Assembly (NCBI RefSeq): GCF_001412655.1
Contig: NZ_CP012996.1
Span: 5,022,001-5,086,000 of the forward strand
Reading direction: 5' to 3'
Source: Pedobacter sp. PACM 27299
Lineage (GTDB): Bacteria; Bacteroidota; Bacteroidia; Sphingobacteriales; Sphingobacteriaceae
Length of the DNA stretch: 64,000 bases
Below, one piece after another: positions 36,601 to 44,488 of the stretch; positions within the stretch are counted from its first letter, which is position 1; each line of letters opens with the position of its first letter. The notes beneath the pieces were generated by a model. The model was given only the letters and a program-made list of their open reading frames with translations, was not told where the DNA came from and ran no database searches. A program made the position numbers and the translations under genes.

Positions 36601-36734
36601 TTGGTGCTGAAGCTTCAAAACCATTGGCAATCGTAGTCATCGGAGGTTTAATTACCGATACCCTGTTTAACCTTTTTGTATACCCAATAGTATTCTATTG
36701 GGCATACCAGAAAAAGGTAAATCAAATGAATTAA
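33618..36734 (+). CDS. Heavy-metal RND efflux pump (CzcA/CusA family)
   Basis: A 1038-residue HME-type RND transporter: TM1 (about 12-32), a large periplasmic loop, TM2-6 (about 335-500), TM7 (about 530), a second loop, and TM8-12 (about 865-1035). The proton-relay segment DFGIIIDGAVVMVEG (Asp396, Asp402) is the family signature. FPDVTNTNITIITQWPG near the N-terminus is typical of CzcA. Exports metal cations from periplasm or cytosol with proton exchange. Whether Cu/Ag or Co/Zn/Cd is the substrate cannot be settled by eye. The stop is 3 bp from the convergent GH29 gene's stop, with no room for a separate terminator. Confidence 0.95.
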   Translation: MNKFIKTIIGFSLNNKYFIFFATFILILAGYFSFKHTTIEAFPDVTNTNITIITQWPGRSAEEVEKFVSRPLEIAMNPTEKRTSIRSSSLFGLSIVKITFEDNVDYAEARVQVNNHIDEADLPEGLKPEIQPPYGPTGEIFRYTLSSDKKSVRELKTLQDWVIQRELLSVPGIADVVSFGGEVKSYQITVDPQKAIQYGVSATELFEAVSKSNINVGGDVIVQGGQAYVVRGIGILNNIDEIKNVVVDNFNGTPVYVKTIAEVAESALPRLGQVGRDLDPDVVEGIVVMRKGENPSEVISKLKEKIKDINENILPGDVKINPFYDREDLVNYATHTVIGNMMEGIIFVTLIVFLFMADWRTTLIVSIVIPLALLFAFICLKMKGMSANLLSMGAIDFGIIIDGAVVMVEGIFVALDHKAKKVGMEKFNRLSKLGLIKKAALENGKGIFFAKLIIITGLLPIFTFEKVEGKMFSPLAWTLSFALLGALLLTFTLVPALASVLLKKNVREKHNIFLEFVIKYVTMFYDKCFKFRKLAFGISIGLLVVGLFSAKFLGTEFLPTLDEGSIYVRATGPLSISLDETKKLSNDIRKIFLSFEEVKQVMSQTGRPNDGTDATGFYNMEFHVDIFPKKEWKRKQTKEQLIERMQEKLKSFPGISLNFSQPISDNVEEAVSGVKGSIVVKMFGNDFEFIEKEEEKIENILKTVEGIEDLGILRNLGQPELQINLDQNKMALYGVSTADANAVIEMAIGGKAATQIYEGERKFDLIIRYPEDFRKDESDIAKLRIPTISGAKVPLGEIASIKKITGPSMIYRDKHQRYGAIKFSIRGRDMGSVIAEAQAKVNEKIKLPKEYKLEWAGDFENQQRATSRLSQAVPISLLLIFLILFVLLGNIKDSLLVLNNVPFAMVGGILAILATGINFNISAGIGFIALFGICVQNGVILITKFKHNIIELRHRPDWTFADAIKDGVSSRIRPVLMTAMMAAIGLMPAAMSTGIGAEASKPLAIVVIGGLITDTLFNLFVYPIVFYWAYQKKVNQMN

Positions 36735-36737
36735 TGT

Positions 36738-38162
36738 CTATAAGTCCGGTGCGTTATATGCTGCTATCTCTGATAGCACCGGACAGGCATTTGCTTCCAG
36801 TATATGGACACGGAGTTTAGTGGTTTTTATTCTTGGAAAAGAAAGGATTCGCTTATGACCAATCGTGGTTTGCTGGTCTAACGTTTTGTAAGTATCGCCA
36901 TCTAAGTACTCGACAGAAAATGATTTGACACGTTGTCCGAGGGTGATATATTCCTGTAAAACCAGGCGGTTGAGTTCCGTTGCTTTACCAAAATCAAGGG
37001 TAATCGCAGCGGTTTTCAGCTGATCATCTGTAGCCCAATAAGTAGCAGGATTTCCATCAGTCAGGTTTGCAGCATTAAATTGTGCGCCTTTTCTGGTATT
37101 GCTCACCGTAACTTTCTTTCCTTTCGCCAGGTTTATTTTATAGCTGGCATCAATGGTTCTTTTGAATTCCATCAAGCGGGTGGAATCGTTGGGATGAATC
37201 AGTCCTTCCCGGTTTACCGGAACGTTCAACAACAGGTTGCCATTGCGGCCGATAGAGGTTTCATAAATAGAAACCAGTTCTTTTAAAGTTTTCACTTTAT
37301 CATCTGTATTCGCGCTATAGAACCATCCTGGTCTGATGGAAACATCCACTTCAGCAGGAATCCAGTATTTTCCATTTTCATTTCCGGTATTCAATATGCC
37401 TGCTGCAGGTGCTGCTGCCCCTACCCCAAAACCATCGGTATTTAGCGTAGACCAGTTGGTAGTTCCAGCAACTCCTCTTTCATTTCCCATCCAGCGGGCA
37501 TCAGGTCCGATGTCGCTAAAGATCACCGCTTGTGGATTATTTGCTCTCACAATGCTGTTGAACAGCTTAAAGTCGTAGTCCTGATTTTTCTCTTTTTCTC
37601 CTTTTGCACCGTCAAACCATTGCTCAAATACAGGCCCATACTGAGTATGTACTTCTTTTAGCGTATTGGCAAATACTTGATTGTACTCCGGCGTGCCATA
37701 TTTAGGATGGTTACGGTCCCATGGGGATAGGTATACGCCGAATTTCAAGCCATATTCTTTACAGGCTGCAGAAAGTTCTTTCAGTACATCGCCTTTACCA
37801 TTTTTCCAGGCACTTTCTCTTACGGTATGAGTACTGTATTTACTTGGAAACAGGCAAAAGCCATCGTGGTGTTTTGCAGTGATAATAATGGCTTTCATCC
37901 CTGCATCTTTCGCGGTACGCGCCCATTGACGGGCATCCAGTTTGGTTGGGTTGAAGACTTTAGGATCTTCATCACCATGCCCCCATTCCTTGTCGGTAAA
38001 GGTATTTGGCCCGAAATGGATAAACATATAGTATTCCATATCCTGCCATGCCAGCTGGTTTTTATTTGGGACTGCGCCATAAGGAGCAGGTGCCTTTTGC
38101 GCAAAAGTACCACCAGTACTCAGCAAAAAAGAACATAAGAAAAAAAATGACGACTTCTTCAT
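36738..38162 (-). CDS. GH29 alpha-L-fucosidase with F5/8-type C-terminal domain
   Basis: Start taken at 38162 (MKKSSFFFLCSF), 474 residues, signal peptide ending TFAQ. The catalytic barrel has FIHFGPNTFTDKEWG (about 47-61), ITAKHHDGFCLFPSKYSTHT (about 94-113) and the nucleophile Asp184 in EQWFDGAKG. HFGPNTFT and the EQWFDGA context are those of subfamily GH29-B, which often acts on alpha-1,3/1,4-linked fucose as in Lewis antigens. The last about 130 residues (NLTDGNPATYWATDD, LDFGKATELNRLVLQEYI) form an F5/8-type C discoidin/CBM32-like module. It stands apart from the PUL, between the metal pump and an SRPBCC gene, convergent with the former. Confidence 0.92.
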   Translation of the reverse strand: MKKSSFFFLCSFLLSTGGTFAQKAPAPYGAVPNKNQLAWQDMEYYMFIHFGPNTFTDKEWGHGDEDPKVFNPTKLDARQWARTAKDAGMKAIIITAKHHDGFCLFPSKYSTHTVRESAWKNGKGDVLKELSAACKEYGLKFGVYLSPWDRNHPKYGTPEYNQVFANTLKEVHTQYGPVFEQWFDGAKGEKEKNQDYDFKLFNSIVRANNPQAVIFSDIGPDARWMGNERGVAGTTNWSTLNTDGFGVGAAAPAAGILNTGNENGKYWIPAEVDVSIRPGWFYSANTDDKVKTLKELVSIYETSIGRNGNLLLNVPVNREGLIHPNDSTRLMEFKRTIDASYKINLAKGKKVTVSNTRKGAQFNAANLTDGNPATYWATDDQLKTAAITLDFGKATELNRLVLQEYITLGQRVKSFSVEYLDGDTYKTLDQQTTIGHKRILSFPRIKTTKLRVHILEANACPVLSEIAAYNAPDL

Positions 38163-38334
38163 ACAGTTAAAATTCATTTATGGTTAGGTATAGCCTCCTA
38201 AATTGCAATATATAAGCGGCTGTAAGTTCTTTTTTTTTGCCATTAAATTAAATGATTTTGGCCTGATTTCCAGTCGCCTGTAAAACACTAAGCCTATTTA
38301 GGTGTTATATAAGCTGAAATTAAACCCAGCAAAC

Positions 38335-38586
38335 ATGAAAGACAATAAATCAGGTCCGGATGAGTTTGACATTCATCTGGATATAGATGGCGCAGACACT
38401 GTAATAACCGTAAAACCAGATGAAACCAGCGATGGTGCACGTTATTTCATCTGCTATATCGGTAACGACAGAATCACTCAGCTAAGGGAAGAAATAGATG
38501 GCAGATGGGAACAGATATGGGGAATATTAGACCACTATATGGTAGATGCAATTGGGAAAGAAATTAATCATCGTCAGAAATCATGA
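38335..38586 (+). CDS. Small acidic protein of unknown function
   Basis: Start taken at ATG 38335 (MKDNKSGPDEFDIHLDIDG), 83 residues; an upstream GTG at 38302 is less likely. Acidic, soluble, no signal peptide or membrane segment. Its stop overlaps the start of the next gene (ATGA at 38583-38586), which implies translational coupling with the SRPBCC protein. The family is not recognised. VITVKPDETSDGARYFICYI suggests a beta-rich fold. Confidence 0.7.
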   Translation: MKDNKSGPDEFDIHLDIDGADTVITVKPDETSDGARYFICYIGNDRITQLREEIDGRWEQIWGILDHYMVDAIGKEINHRQKS

Positions 38587-39272
38587 GTACTCCATTAAAA
38601 CTAAGATCCGGAAGATTTTCTATTGAAAAGCATCAGTATGAAAATATAGGATGGTCGGAACGTATGGTATCGATGTTTCTGAGCGGAGCATTGATCAGCT
38701 GGGGCCTGAGAAAACCATCAAAAACAAAATTTCTTTATGGCGCATATATGGCCTACCGTGCTGTAACAGGCCGCTGTCTATTTTATGAGCAATTGGGAAT
38801 TGATGCCCGAAGGCCTCGTGCAGTCAATATCCGGGGAGAATTTGTAATTGAAAAGCCTGTAGCAGAGGTGTTCTCTTATTGGCGAAACCTGAATAATCTT
38901 CCGGGAAGTATTCATCACCTGCTGGATGTAAAAGTAATTGATGAGCAATTGTCGACCTGGAAATCCAATGTTATTGGCAATTTGTTTTCCGTAAACTGGG
39001 ATGCAGAAATAGTGAAGGAAGAGCCAGGCCGCCTGATTGGCTGGCAATCTGCTCCAGGATCTCTGCTCGGTCATGTAGGGAGGGTAGAATTTACCCCTTC
39101 TGAAGATGGAAAAGATACTTTTTTGAAAGTGGTGCTGTCTTATCGTCCAGTTGGCGGAGGAGTAGGAATTGGTATTTCAAAAATGATCAATCCTTATCTG
39201 GAAGGTTTACTAAAAAAGGAAATGAAAAACTTTAAGCATACAATAGAGCATAGAACTCCGGTTTATATCTGA
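38583..39272 (+). CDS. SRPBCC-family protein with N-terminal membrane region
   Basis: A 229-residue protein. Residues about 20-75 (NIGWSERMVSMFLSGALISW to FYEQLGID) resemble the DUF2892/YgaP-like membrane hairpin. Residues about 80-225 form a START/SRPBCC ligand-binding domain of the polyketide-cyclase type (VNIRGEFVIEKPVAEVFSYW, WKSNVIGNLFSVNWDAEIV, GRVEFTPSEDGKDTFLKVVL). Such proteins bind hydrophobic ligands in a deep pocket; the ligand is unknown. Translationally coupled to the preceding 83-residue protein. Followed by a strong terminator. Confidence 0.82.
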   Translation: MSTPLKLRSGRFSIEKHQYENIGWSERMVSMFLSGALISWGLRKPSKTKFLYGAYMAYRAVTGRCLFYEQLGIDARRPRAVNIRGEFVIEKPVAEVFSYWRNLNNLPGSIHHLLDVKVIDEQLSTWKSNVIGNLFSVNWDAEIVKEEPGRLIGWQSAPGSLLGHVGRVEFTPSEDGKDTFLKVVLSYRPVGGGVGIGISKMINPYLEGLLKKEMKNFKHTIEHRTPVYI

Positions 39273-39298
39273 TTTGTAAGCGTTCAAGACCTTAATAA

Positions 39299-39337
39299 AA
39301 AAGGGCCTCGATCATTTTTGATGATCCAGGCCCTTTT
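39299..39337. terminator. Intrinsic terminator
   Basis: AAAAGGGCCT pairs with AGGCCCTTTT around an inner GATCAT/ATGATC stem, between the SRPBCC gene and the convergent membrane-protein gene. Confidence 0.85.
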
Positions 39338-39399
39338 ATTTATTTCCCAACACTTTTCCTTTATGAGGATATGTATCTTCGAGTTTGTGGCTTTGCTAG

Positions 39400-39870
39400 T
39401 TAGCTGGCTGCACCAATTGCAGTGACTACGCTCAACAACAAGATGACCGCGTATAGCCCTAACATGACAATGGTTAAGATCCCCCAGAATTTGAAGAATG
39501 ATTTCATCTTACTCATGGCTTCAGCTAAACTCTCCTGATCTAGAAATAACACTGCTTTTTTCGCTGAGTTAGCATATTTAAACAACATTAAACTTGGATA
39601 AAAATATAGCAGTGCGAAAAGAATATAAATTACAGAAAGTGCACCAGTAGCTACGCCCATCATCGGATTTTTGCCCATTGCGGTCATCGCTGCAAGGATT
39701 GCAGGTAAACTTAACGCCAATAAAATGATTAAAACGCAAAATATAAAACCCATAACAGATAGAAATTTCGCCCATTTAGCCGTTTCATAGATGTAGCTGC
39801 GGATATCTTCTGTGACAATAAGTGTTTCTACCTCTGTGTGATCTGGTTTTGTTTCTTCGAATTCTTCCAT
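39400..39870 (-). CDS. DUF5362-like integral membrane protein
   Basis: A 156-residue protein with an acidic N-terminus, a conserved-looking segment (TEDIRSYIYETAKWAKFLS, about 20-38) and three membrane spans (about 38-62, 73-93 and 130-152). This matches what I recall of DUF5362 proteins in Bacteroidota; no function is known. It is divergent from ychF with a 101-bp gap. Confidence 0.65.
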   Translation of the reverse strand: MEEFEETKPDHTEVETLIVTEDIRSYIYETAKWAKFLSVMGFIFCVLIILLALSLPAILAAMTAMGKNPMMGVATGALSVIYILFALLYFYPSLMLFKYANSAKKAVLFLDQESLAEAMSKMKSFFKFWGILTIVMLGLYAVILLLSVVTAIGAAS

Positions 39871-39939
39871 ATAGCTGTGATTTAAACGTTAATTAGTTTT
39901 TAGATACCCTAAACATAAAGAATATTTTTAAAAAATTGG

Positions 39940-39947
39940 TAGCTTTG
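39940..39947 (+). promoter_or_regulatory. -7 element of the ychF promoter
   Basis: TAGCTTTG matches TAnnTTTG exactly, 24 bases before the ychF ATG at 39972. Confidence 0.55.
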
Positions 39948-39971
39948 CGCCAAAACTAGAAAAAATCATTC

Positions 39972-41066
39972 ATGGCATTACAATGTGGTATAGTTGGTTT
40001 ACCAAATGTTGGAAAATCTACCTTATTTAACTGTTTATCTAACGCAAAAGCTCAAGCGGCTAATTTCCCTTTCTGTACAATTGAACCTAATATCGGTGTG
40101 ATCACCGTTCCAGATGAAAGGTTAACTAAATTAGCAGAATTGGTACAGCCAAACCGTATTGTACCTAATACAATTGAGATTGTTGATATTGCAGGTTTAG
40201 TGAAAGGTGCTTCCAAAGGTGAAGGACTAGGCAATCAATTTTTGGGTAACATCAGGGCTACAAGCGCGATTATCCATGTTTTGCGTTGTTTTGACGACGG
40301 AAACGTGATTCACGTTGACGGCTCAGTTGATCCGATTCGCGATAAAGAAATTATAGATACTGAGTTACAGCTTAAAGATCTTGACACCATCACGAAACGC
40401 ATACAGAAAGTAGAGAAAATGGCTAAAACCGATAAGGATGCCAAGAGAACTTTCGATATTTTAAGCGTGATCAAAACACATGTTGAATCTGGCCAATCGG
40501 TACGTTCAGCGGCAGTTGCAGCAGAAGATTTTGAGTTCATTGCCGATATGGGTTTATTGACTCAGAAGCCAGTGATGTACGTTTGTAATGTTGATGAGAA
40601 CTCGGTGATCAATGGCAATGCGTATGTAGATCGCGTAAAAGAAGCTGTAAAAGATGAGAAAGCTGAAGTATTGGTGATCTCTGCGAAGATAGAATCAGAA
40701 ATTGCAGAACTGGAAAGTTATGAAGAGCGTCAGGAATTTTTGGCGGATCTAGGATTAACAGAATCTGGTGTAAACAAACTGATCGTTGCAGCTTACCGTT
40801 TATTAGATCTTTATACTTACTTCACCGCAGGTGTTCAGGAAGTACGTGCATGGACGATTACTAAAGGATTTACCGCGCCTCAGGCTGCTGGAGTAATCCA
40901 TACAGACTTTGAAAAAGGTTTTATCCGTGCGGAGGTGATCAAATATAATGACTTCGTAACTTTAGGTTCTGAAGCCGCTTGTAAAGAAGCTGGTAAATTA
41001 GCAGTGGAAGGAAAAACGTATGTTGTGGAAGATGGAGACATCATGCACTTCCGTTTTAACGTATAA
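39972..41066 (+). CDS. ychF: Ribosome-binding ATPase YchF (Obg-like)
   Basis: A 364-residue P-loop protein. G1 motif GLPNVGKST at 8-16, G3 DIAGLVKGASKGEGLGNQF around 72-90, a coiled-coil insertion (about 125-200, LDTITKRIQKVEKMAKTDKD) and a C-terminal TGS domain (about 275-362, TYFTAGVQEVRAWTI, ending GDIMHFRFNV). The degenerate G4 motif gives this family ATP preference over GTP. Universally conserved; binds ribosomes and modulates translation and oxidative stress responses. Monocistronic with its own promoter and terminator. Confidence 0.97.
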   Translation: MALQCGIVGLPNVGKSTLFNCLSNAKAQAANFPFCTIEPNIGVITVPDERLTKLAELVQPNRIVPNTIEIVDIAGLVKGASKGEGLGNQFLGNIRATSAIIHVLRCFDDGNVIHVDGSVDPIRDKEIIDTELQLKDLDTITKRIQKVEKMAKTDKDAKRTFDILSVIKTHVESGQSVRSAAVAAEDFEFIADMGLLTQKPVMYVCNVDENSVINGNAYVDRVKEAVKDEKAEVLVISAKIESEIAELESYEERQEFLADLGLTESGVNKLIVAAYRLLDLYTYFTAGVQEVRAWTITKGFTAPQAAGVIHTDFEKGFIRAEVIKYNDFVTLGSEAACKEAGKLAVEGKTYVVEDGDIMHFRFNV

Positions 41067-41102
41067 TTTGCGGGCTTAACTGCCCTCATTATTCATAAAA
41101 TA

Positions 41103-41135
41103 AAAACCCGGATGATTAAGAATCATCCGGGTTTT
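41103..41135. terminator. Intrinsic terminator after ychF
   Basis: A perfect 15-bp stem (41103-41117 with 41121-41135) with a 3-base loop, followed by T-rich sequence. Usable by both ychF and the convergent mgtE. Confidence 0.88.
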
Positions 41136-41194
41136 TTATGGGCTTAATTCCCGGGTAGTTTTCCGGGAACTTATTTTTTAGGTTCTTTTATGCT

Positions 41195-42568
41195 TTAGAG
41201 GAGCACTCCGGTCAGGAACATCACCGCTACTGAGAAGTAAATGATCAGTCCGGTTACATCCACCAGCGTCGCTACAAAGGGCGCGGAAGAGGTTGCAGGG
41301 TCTGCACCCAGCTTTTTAAGAATTAAAGGCAGCATGGAACCTGCCAGTGATCCCCATAAAACGACTCCGACTAAGGAAACGCCAACAGTAACACCGATTA
41401 ACATCCAATGAGGGCCATACATATCGGTAAAGAAGGTCCATGCAAAAATCCTTAGGAAACCGATACAGCCTAATACCACCCCCAGCATAAGTCCGGAAAT
41501 GATTTCGCGTCGCATCACTCTCCACCAATCTGAAACCGTAATTTCACCAAGTGCCATTGCCTGGATGATTAGTGTAGAGGCCTGAGATCCACTATTTCCA
41601 CCGCTGGAAATGATTAGAGGAACAAACATGGCCAGGATTACTGCTTTAGCGATGTCTGCTTCAAAATGGCCCATTGCACTGGCGGTTAGCATTTCTCCAA
41701 GGAAAAGTACCACCAGCCAACCTATTCTTCGTTTAAATAAACCGAGAATAGGCATATCTAAATAGGGTTCATCAAGTGCCTGTGTACCCCCTATTTTCTG
41801 CATATCTTCTGTGTACTCTTCATTTGCAATCCAAAGAATATCATCTACAGTCACAATTCCTAACAATACATTATGGTCGTCCACGACAGGTAAAGCGACG
41901 CGATTGTTCATTCTAAAGATATTAATTGCTTCTTCCTGATGGTCATTTGCTTTTAAAGCGATCAGGCGACGATCGGTGAGGTCACCGATTTTGGCTTCAG
42001 GATCGGCAAGGAGAATTTCCCTGATCCTGATGTCGTCCAATAAGGTCCCATCTTTATCAATGACATAAATGACATCAATCGTTTCGGAATTTTTCCCATA
42101 ACGTCGGATGTGTTCCAATACCCTCGCTACTGTCCAATCTTTCTTTACCGCCACATAATCCGGCGTCATCAGCCTTCCTACACTGTCTTCTTCATATCCT
42201 AAAAGGGAAAGCGCTTCTACCCTATCTTTTGCAGGCAATAGGATGATCAGCTTTTTTACAGCTTCACCACTGAGCTCAGAAAATAAGGAAGTACGGTCGT
42301 CTGGAGGTAAGAGGTTGATTAACTCGGCGAGTTTATTACCGGGAAGTTTTTTAATGATCCTTTCCTGAGTTGGAAAGTCGAGGATTCTGAAAACGTTAAC
42401 TGCCCTTTTGATGGACAACGTATCTATAAATGTAACTGCGTGCTGGGGAAGTTCGTCTATTAAATGCTCCACATCCGAAATATTCAGATTGTCTAAATAT
42501 TCCTTTAATTGTGCATTGTCTTCCTGCTCTAAGAGCTTTTCGATCTCTTCAACAATCATTTCTTCCAT
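41195..42568 (-). CDS. mgtE: MgtE-type magnesium transporter
   Basis: A 457-residue protein with the MgtE layout: superhelical N domain (about 10-130), two CBS domains (about 138-260, VGRLMTPDYVAVKKDWTVA and VVDDHNVLLGIVTVDDIL), a plug helix and five membrane helices (about 285-455) containing SSGGNSGSQASTLIIQAMALGE, the selectivity signature (given here in part: GGNSGSQASTL). The channel passes Mg2+ and closes when the cytosolic N/CBS domains bind Mg2+. Acidic residues for regulation are present in the CBS region. No Mg riboswitch is recognisable upstream. Confidence 0.94.
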   Translation of the reverse strand: MEEMIVEEIEKLLEQEDNAQLKEYLDNLNISDVEHLIDELPQHAVTFIDTLSIKRAVNVFRILDFPTQERIIKKLPGNKLAELINLLPPDDRTSLFSELSGEAVKKLIILLPAKDRVEALSLLGYEEDSVGRLMTPDYVAVKKDWTVARVLEHIRRYGKNSETIDVIYVIDKDGTLLDDIRIREILLADPEAKIGDLTDRRLIALKANDHQEEAINIFRMNNRVALPVVDDHNVLLGIVTVDDILWIANEEYTEDMQKIGGTQALDEPYLDMPILGLFKRRIGWLVVLFLGEMLTASAMGHFEADIAKAVILAMFVPLIISSGGNSGSQASTLIIQAMALGEITVSDWWRVMRREIISGLMLGVVLGCIGFLRIFAWTFFTDMYGPHWMLIGVTVGVSLVGVVLWGSLAGSMLPLILKKLGADPATSSAPFVATLVDVTGLIIYFSVAVMFLTGVLL

Positions 42569-42954
42569 ACGCCCCTTCTTTACATGATTTTCATTAATGT
42601 ATTCTTTTAATGCCTAAGTTATTAGGATGGGAATTTTTGATCCTCATTCCGTACTGACGGCATTTATCATTTTTGCAAAAGTGCCTTTTTATTTTTGAAA
42701 AATGGCGTTTATATCGGATTATTATTGTCTTTTAAAGGAAGGCCTGATTTTTAAACATCGGGTCCCAGCTATCTACTTCATTATCACATTTTAAGAGAAC
42801 AGATTTGATCCTGAATTTGATTTACTTATTTGAAGATAAACAGCGGCTTTTGTAGTGGAAGCTTATTTTTTCAGGTATTAACGGGCATTATCAGGTAAGA
42901 AATCATGAAAAGCCGGAAATTTAAAGAGTATAAAGGAATAACCAATCAAATTGA
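42569..42954. other. Intergenic region between mgtE and tRNA-Arg
   Basis: 386 bp of AT-rich sequence that must hold the mgtE promoter. I see no clear TAnnTTTG on the minus strand, no gene and no structured RNA. Confidence 0.5.
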
Positions 42955-42962
42955 TATATTTG
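42955..42962 (+). promoter_or_regulatory. -7 element of the tRNA-Arg promoter
   Basis: TATATTTG matches TAnnTTTG exactly and ends 8 bases before the 5' end of the mature tRNA, so the precursor would have almost no leader. Confidence 0.5.
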
Positions 42963-42969
42963 CCAAAAT

Positions 42970-43041
42970 GTTTCCGTAGTTCAATGGATAGAATTGTTGA
43001 TTCCGGTTCAACAGATATGGGTTCGAATCCCTTCGGGAACA
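42970..43041 (+). tRNA. tRNA-Arg (anticodon CCG)
   Basis: 72 bases fold as a cloverleaf: acceptor GTTTCCG/CGGGAAC with one G-T pair, D stem GTTC/GAAT, anticodon stem GTTGA/TCAAC with loop TTCCGGT (anticodon CCG, reads CGG), T loop TTCGAAT, discriminator A. The T stem has one T-T mismatch. CCA is not encoded, as is usual in this phylum. Confidence 0.93.
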
Positions 43042-43045
43042 CATT

Positions 43046-43079
43046 AAAAGCCTTTAGAGATCTCTTTAAAGGCTTTTTT
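43046..43079 (+). terminator. Terminator after tRNA-Arg
   Basis: AAAAGCCTTTA (43046-43056) pairs with TAAAGGCTTTT (43067-43077) around GAGA/TCTC, followed by Ts, 5 bases after the tRNA. Confidence 0.8.
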
Positions 43080-43476
43080 CGTTCAATAGGTTACAGTTTA
43101 GTGATTATAAAATAATATTTGCTGTTCCACAAGGAGAAATCCAGTTCTATAAACCTTTCATTTTCTAAATGGCTGAACACCGATCCTGACAGAAGCCCTT
43201 ATAAAAGTCCTTACGGTTAATCTTAGCAGGATGAACAGCTACTGAATGGGCTATTCTTTCCGCCATTTATTCGATTCAGGTACTGCAAAATGGTTATTTG
43301 AGATTCTTTTTTAATTTTTAAATTAAAAAATTAAACCAATAGTTGGTTGCTAAGAATAATATAGTAACATTAGACCAGCTCATGATTTAATTTTAGAAAT
43401 ACTTCAGCCCTATTTTAATGTTGGGTCGAAAATGTGTGAGGAAAGACTAAAAATCTTGTCATAAAATAGATTAACT
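43080..43476. other. Intergenic region with AT-only palindrome
   Basis: 397 bp without a credible gene. The only structure is a perfect 11-bp-arm palindrome of A and T at 43307-43330 (TTTTTTAATTT, 2-base centre, then its reverse complement). It could act as a weak transcription stop or a DNA-bending site. Confidence 0.5.
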
Positions 43477-43833
43477 ATGGAAAGTACAAATGATTTTGTT
43501 AAACAAAGTATCTTAGACCTTGTGAAAAAGTTTGAAAATATTCAAGCTTCGCTGCATTTTGAACCATTGATCAATGCCTATTATATAGAAATTAAACCGA
43601 AGAATTTTCTATCTAATTCAGCGGAATTGAAAGCTAGCCGACTGGAAATACAAGCGAAATTGTATGCGTTTAATGCTAACTCTACCCTACTTTTCATTGC
43701 TGAAGGCGCGGTACCAGGACTCAGCTCATTCAGCAGTACAGTGATTGGAATAGCGTGTCTTCAAACCGCAACCGATCTCATACCTGAATATTCTAATCGC
43801 TGTTCAAATACGCACAAGAACGATATTCAATAG
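43477..43833 (+). CDS. Hypothetical protein, 118 residues
   Basis: Starts with MESTNDFVKQSILDLVKKFE. A soluble alpha/beta-looking protein with no signal peptide. The middle (LINAYYIEIKPKNFLSNSAE) and a hydrophobic stretch (STVIGIACLQTAT) are visible. No family is recognised. The coding frame is open with plausible codon use and no competing frame of similar length. Confidence 0.6.
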   Translation: MESTNDFVKQSILDLVKKFENIQASLHFEPLINAYYIEIKPKNFLSNSAELKASRLEIQAKLYAFNANSTLLFIAEGAVPGLSSFSSTVIGIACLQTATDLIPEYSNRCSNTHKNDIQ

Positions 43834-43896
43834 CAGACATTTTGTGTAGGTGTTTCATCCACAAAAGTATGAACCTGACTACTCTTATATTGAGTA

Positions 43897-44304
43897 TTAT
43901 TTGTTCAAACTCAACAACCAATAGTTTCCATATTTATCCCTTACAGTACCAAACAACACACCCCAGAAATTCAATTCCAAAGGATGGCTATTTTGCCCTC
44001 CTTCGGAAAGTTTCTGGTAACATTCCTTGATGTCTGCTTCTTTATCAAAATTGAGGAGAATAGAGACGGAATTACCTTTAATTAAATGTTCATCAGCCAC
44101 CAAATCAGTCGCCATTAAGACCAGTTTTTCGCTGATCAAACTGGCTTCCAGAATACATTCTTTTATTTTTTCGGGAAACTCCTTCGATGATGGAACATCC
44201 GCAATACTTTGACAAGTAAGTATTCCACCAAAACAACCTTGATAAAAGGTCATTGCTTCAAGGCAATTGCCGTTAAAAGTGAAGTAAGGGCTTATGGTGA
44301 TCAT
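43897..44304 (-). CDS. PhnB-like VOC-family protein
   Basis: A 135-residue single VOC domain. It starts ITISPYFTFNGNCLEAMTFY, the typical start of PhnB/YjdN-like proteins, with QGCFGG following, then KLVLMATD, SVSILLNFDKEADIKECYQK and the closing FGTVRDKYGNYWLL. Substrate and metal use are unknown; PhnB-like proteins often lack full metal ligands. It is divergent from a GlxA-type regulator across 184 bp and is a likely target of it. Confidence 0.85.
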   Translation of the reverse strand: MITISPYFTFNGNCLEAMTFYQGCFGGILTCQSIADVPSSKEFPEKIKECILEASLISEKLVLMATDLVADEHLIKGNSVSILLNFDKEADIKECYQKLSEGGQNSHPLELNFWGVLFGTVRDKYGNYWLLSLNK

Positions 44305-44488
44305 GATTATTTATTAAAGGAATCGTTATCAGATTTATGAATAAGTGATGCTCAAATTTAACCAGCAGACTAGCCAAACATCCTGTGCAAAAACGACAAT
44401 TAAAGGGGTTGTATGCGACAATAAAACCTGATATATTTGACATAGAAACGAAAGTATTAAGGACAACCCTTAGCAACGAAAACAATCG

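Noticed and set aside
42569..42969. Possible magnesium riboswitch upstream of mgtE
   Set aside because: I could not find a conserved core or a convincing multi-stem fold on the minus strand.
43307..43330. AT-only palindrome as a replication or transposon end
   Set aside because: Perfect, but composed only of A and T in an AT-rich gap. No associated genes or repeats.
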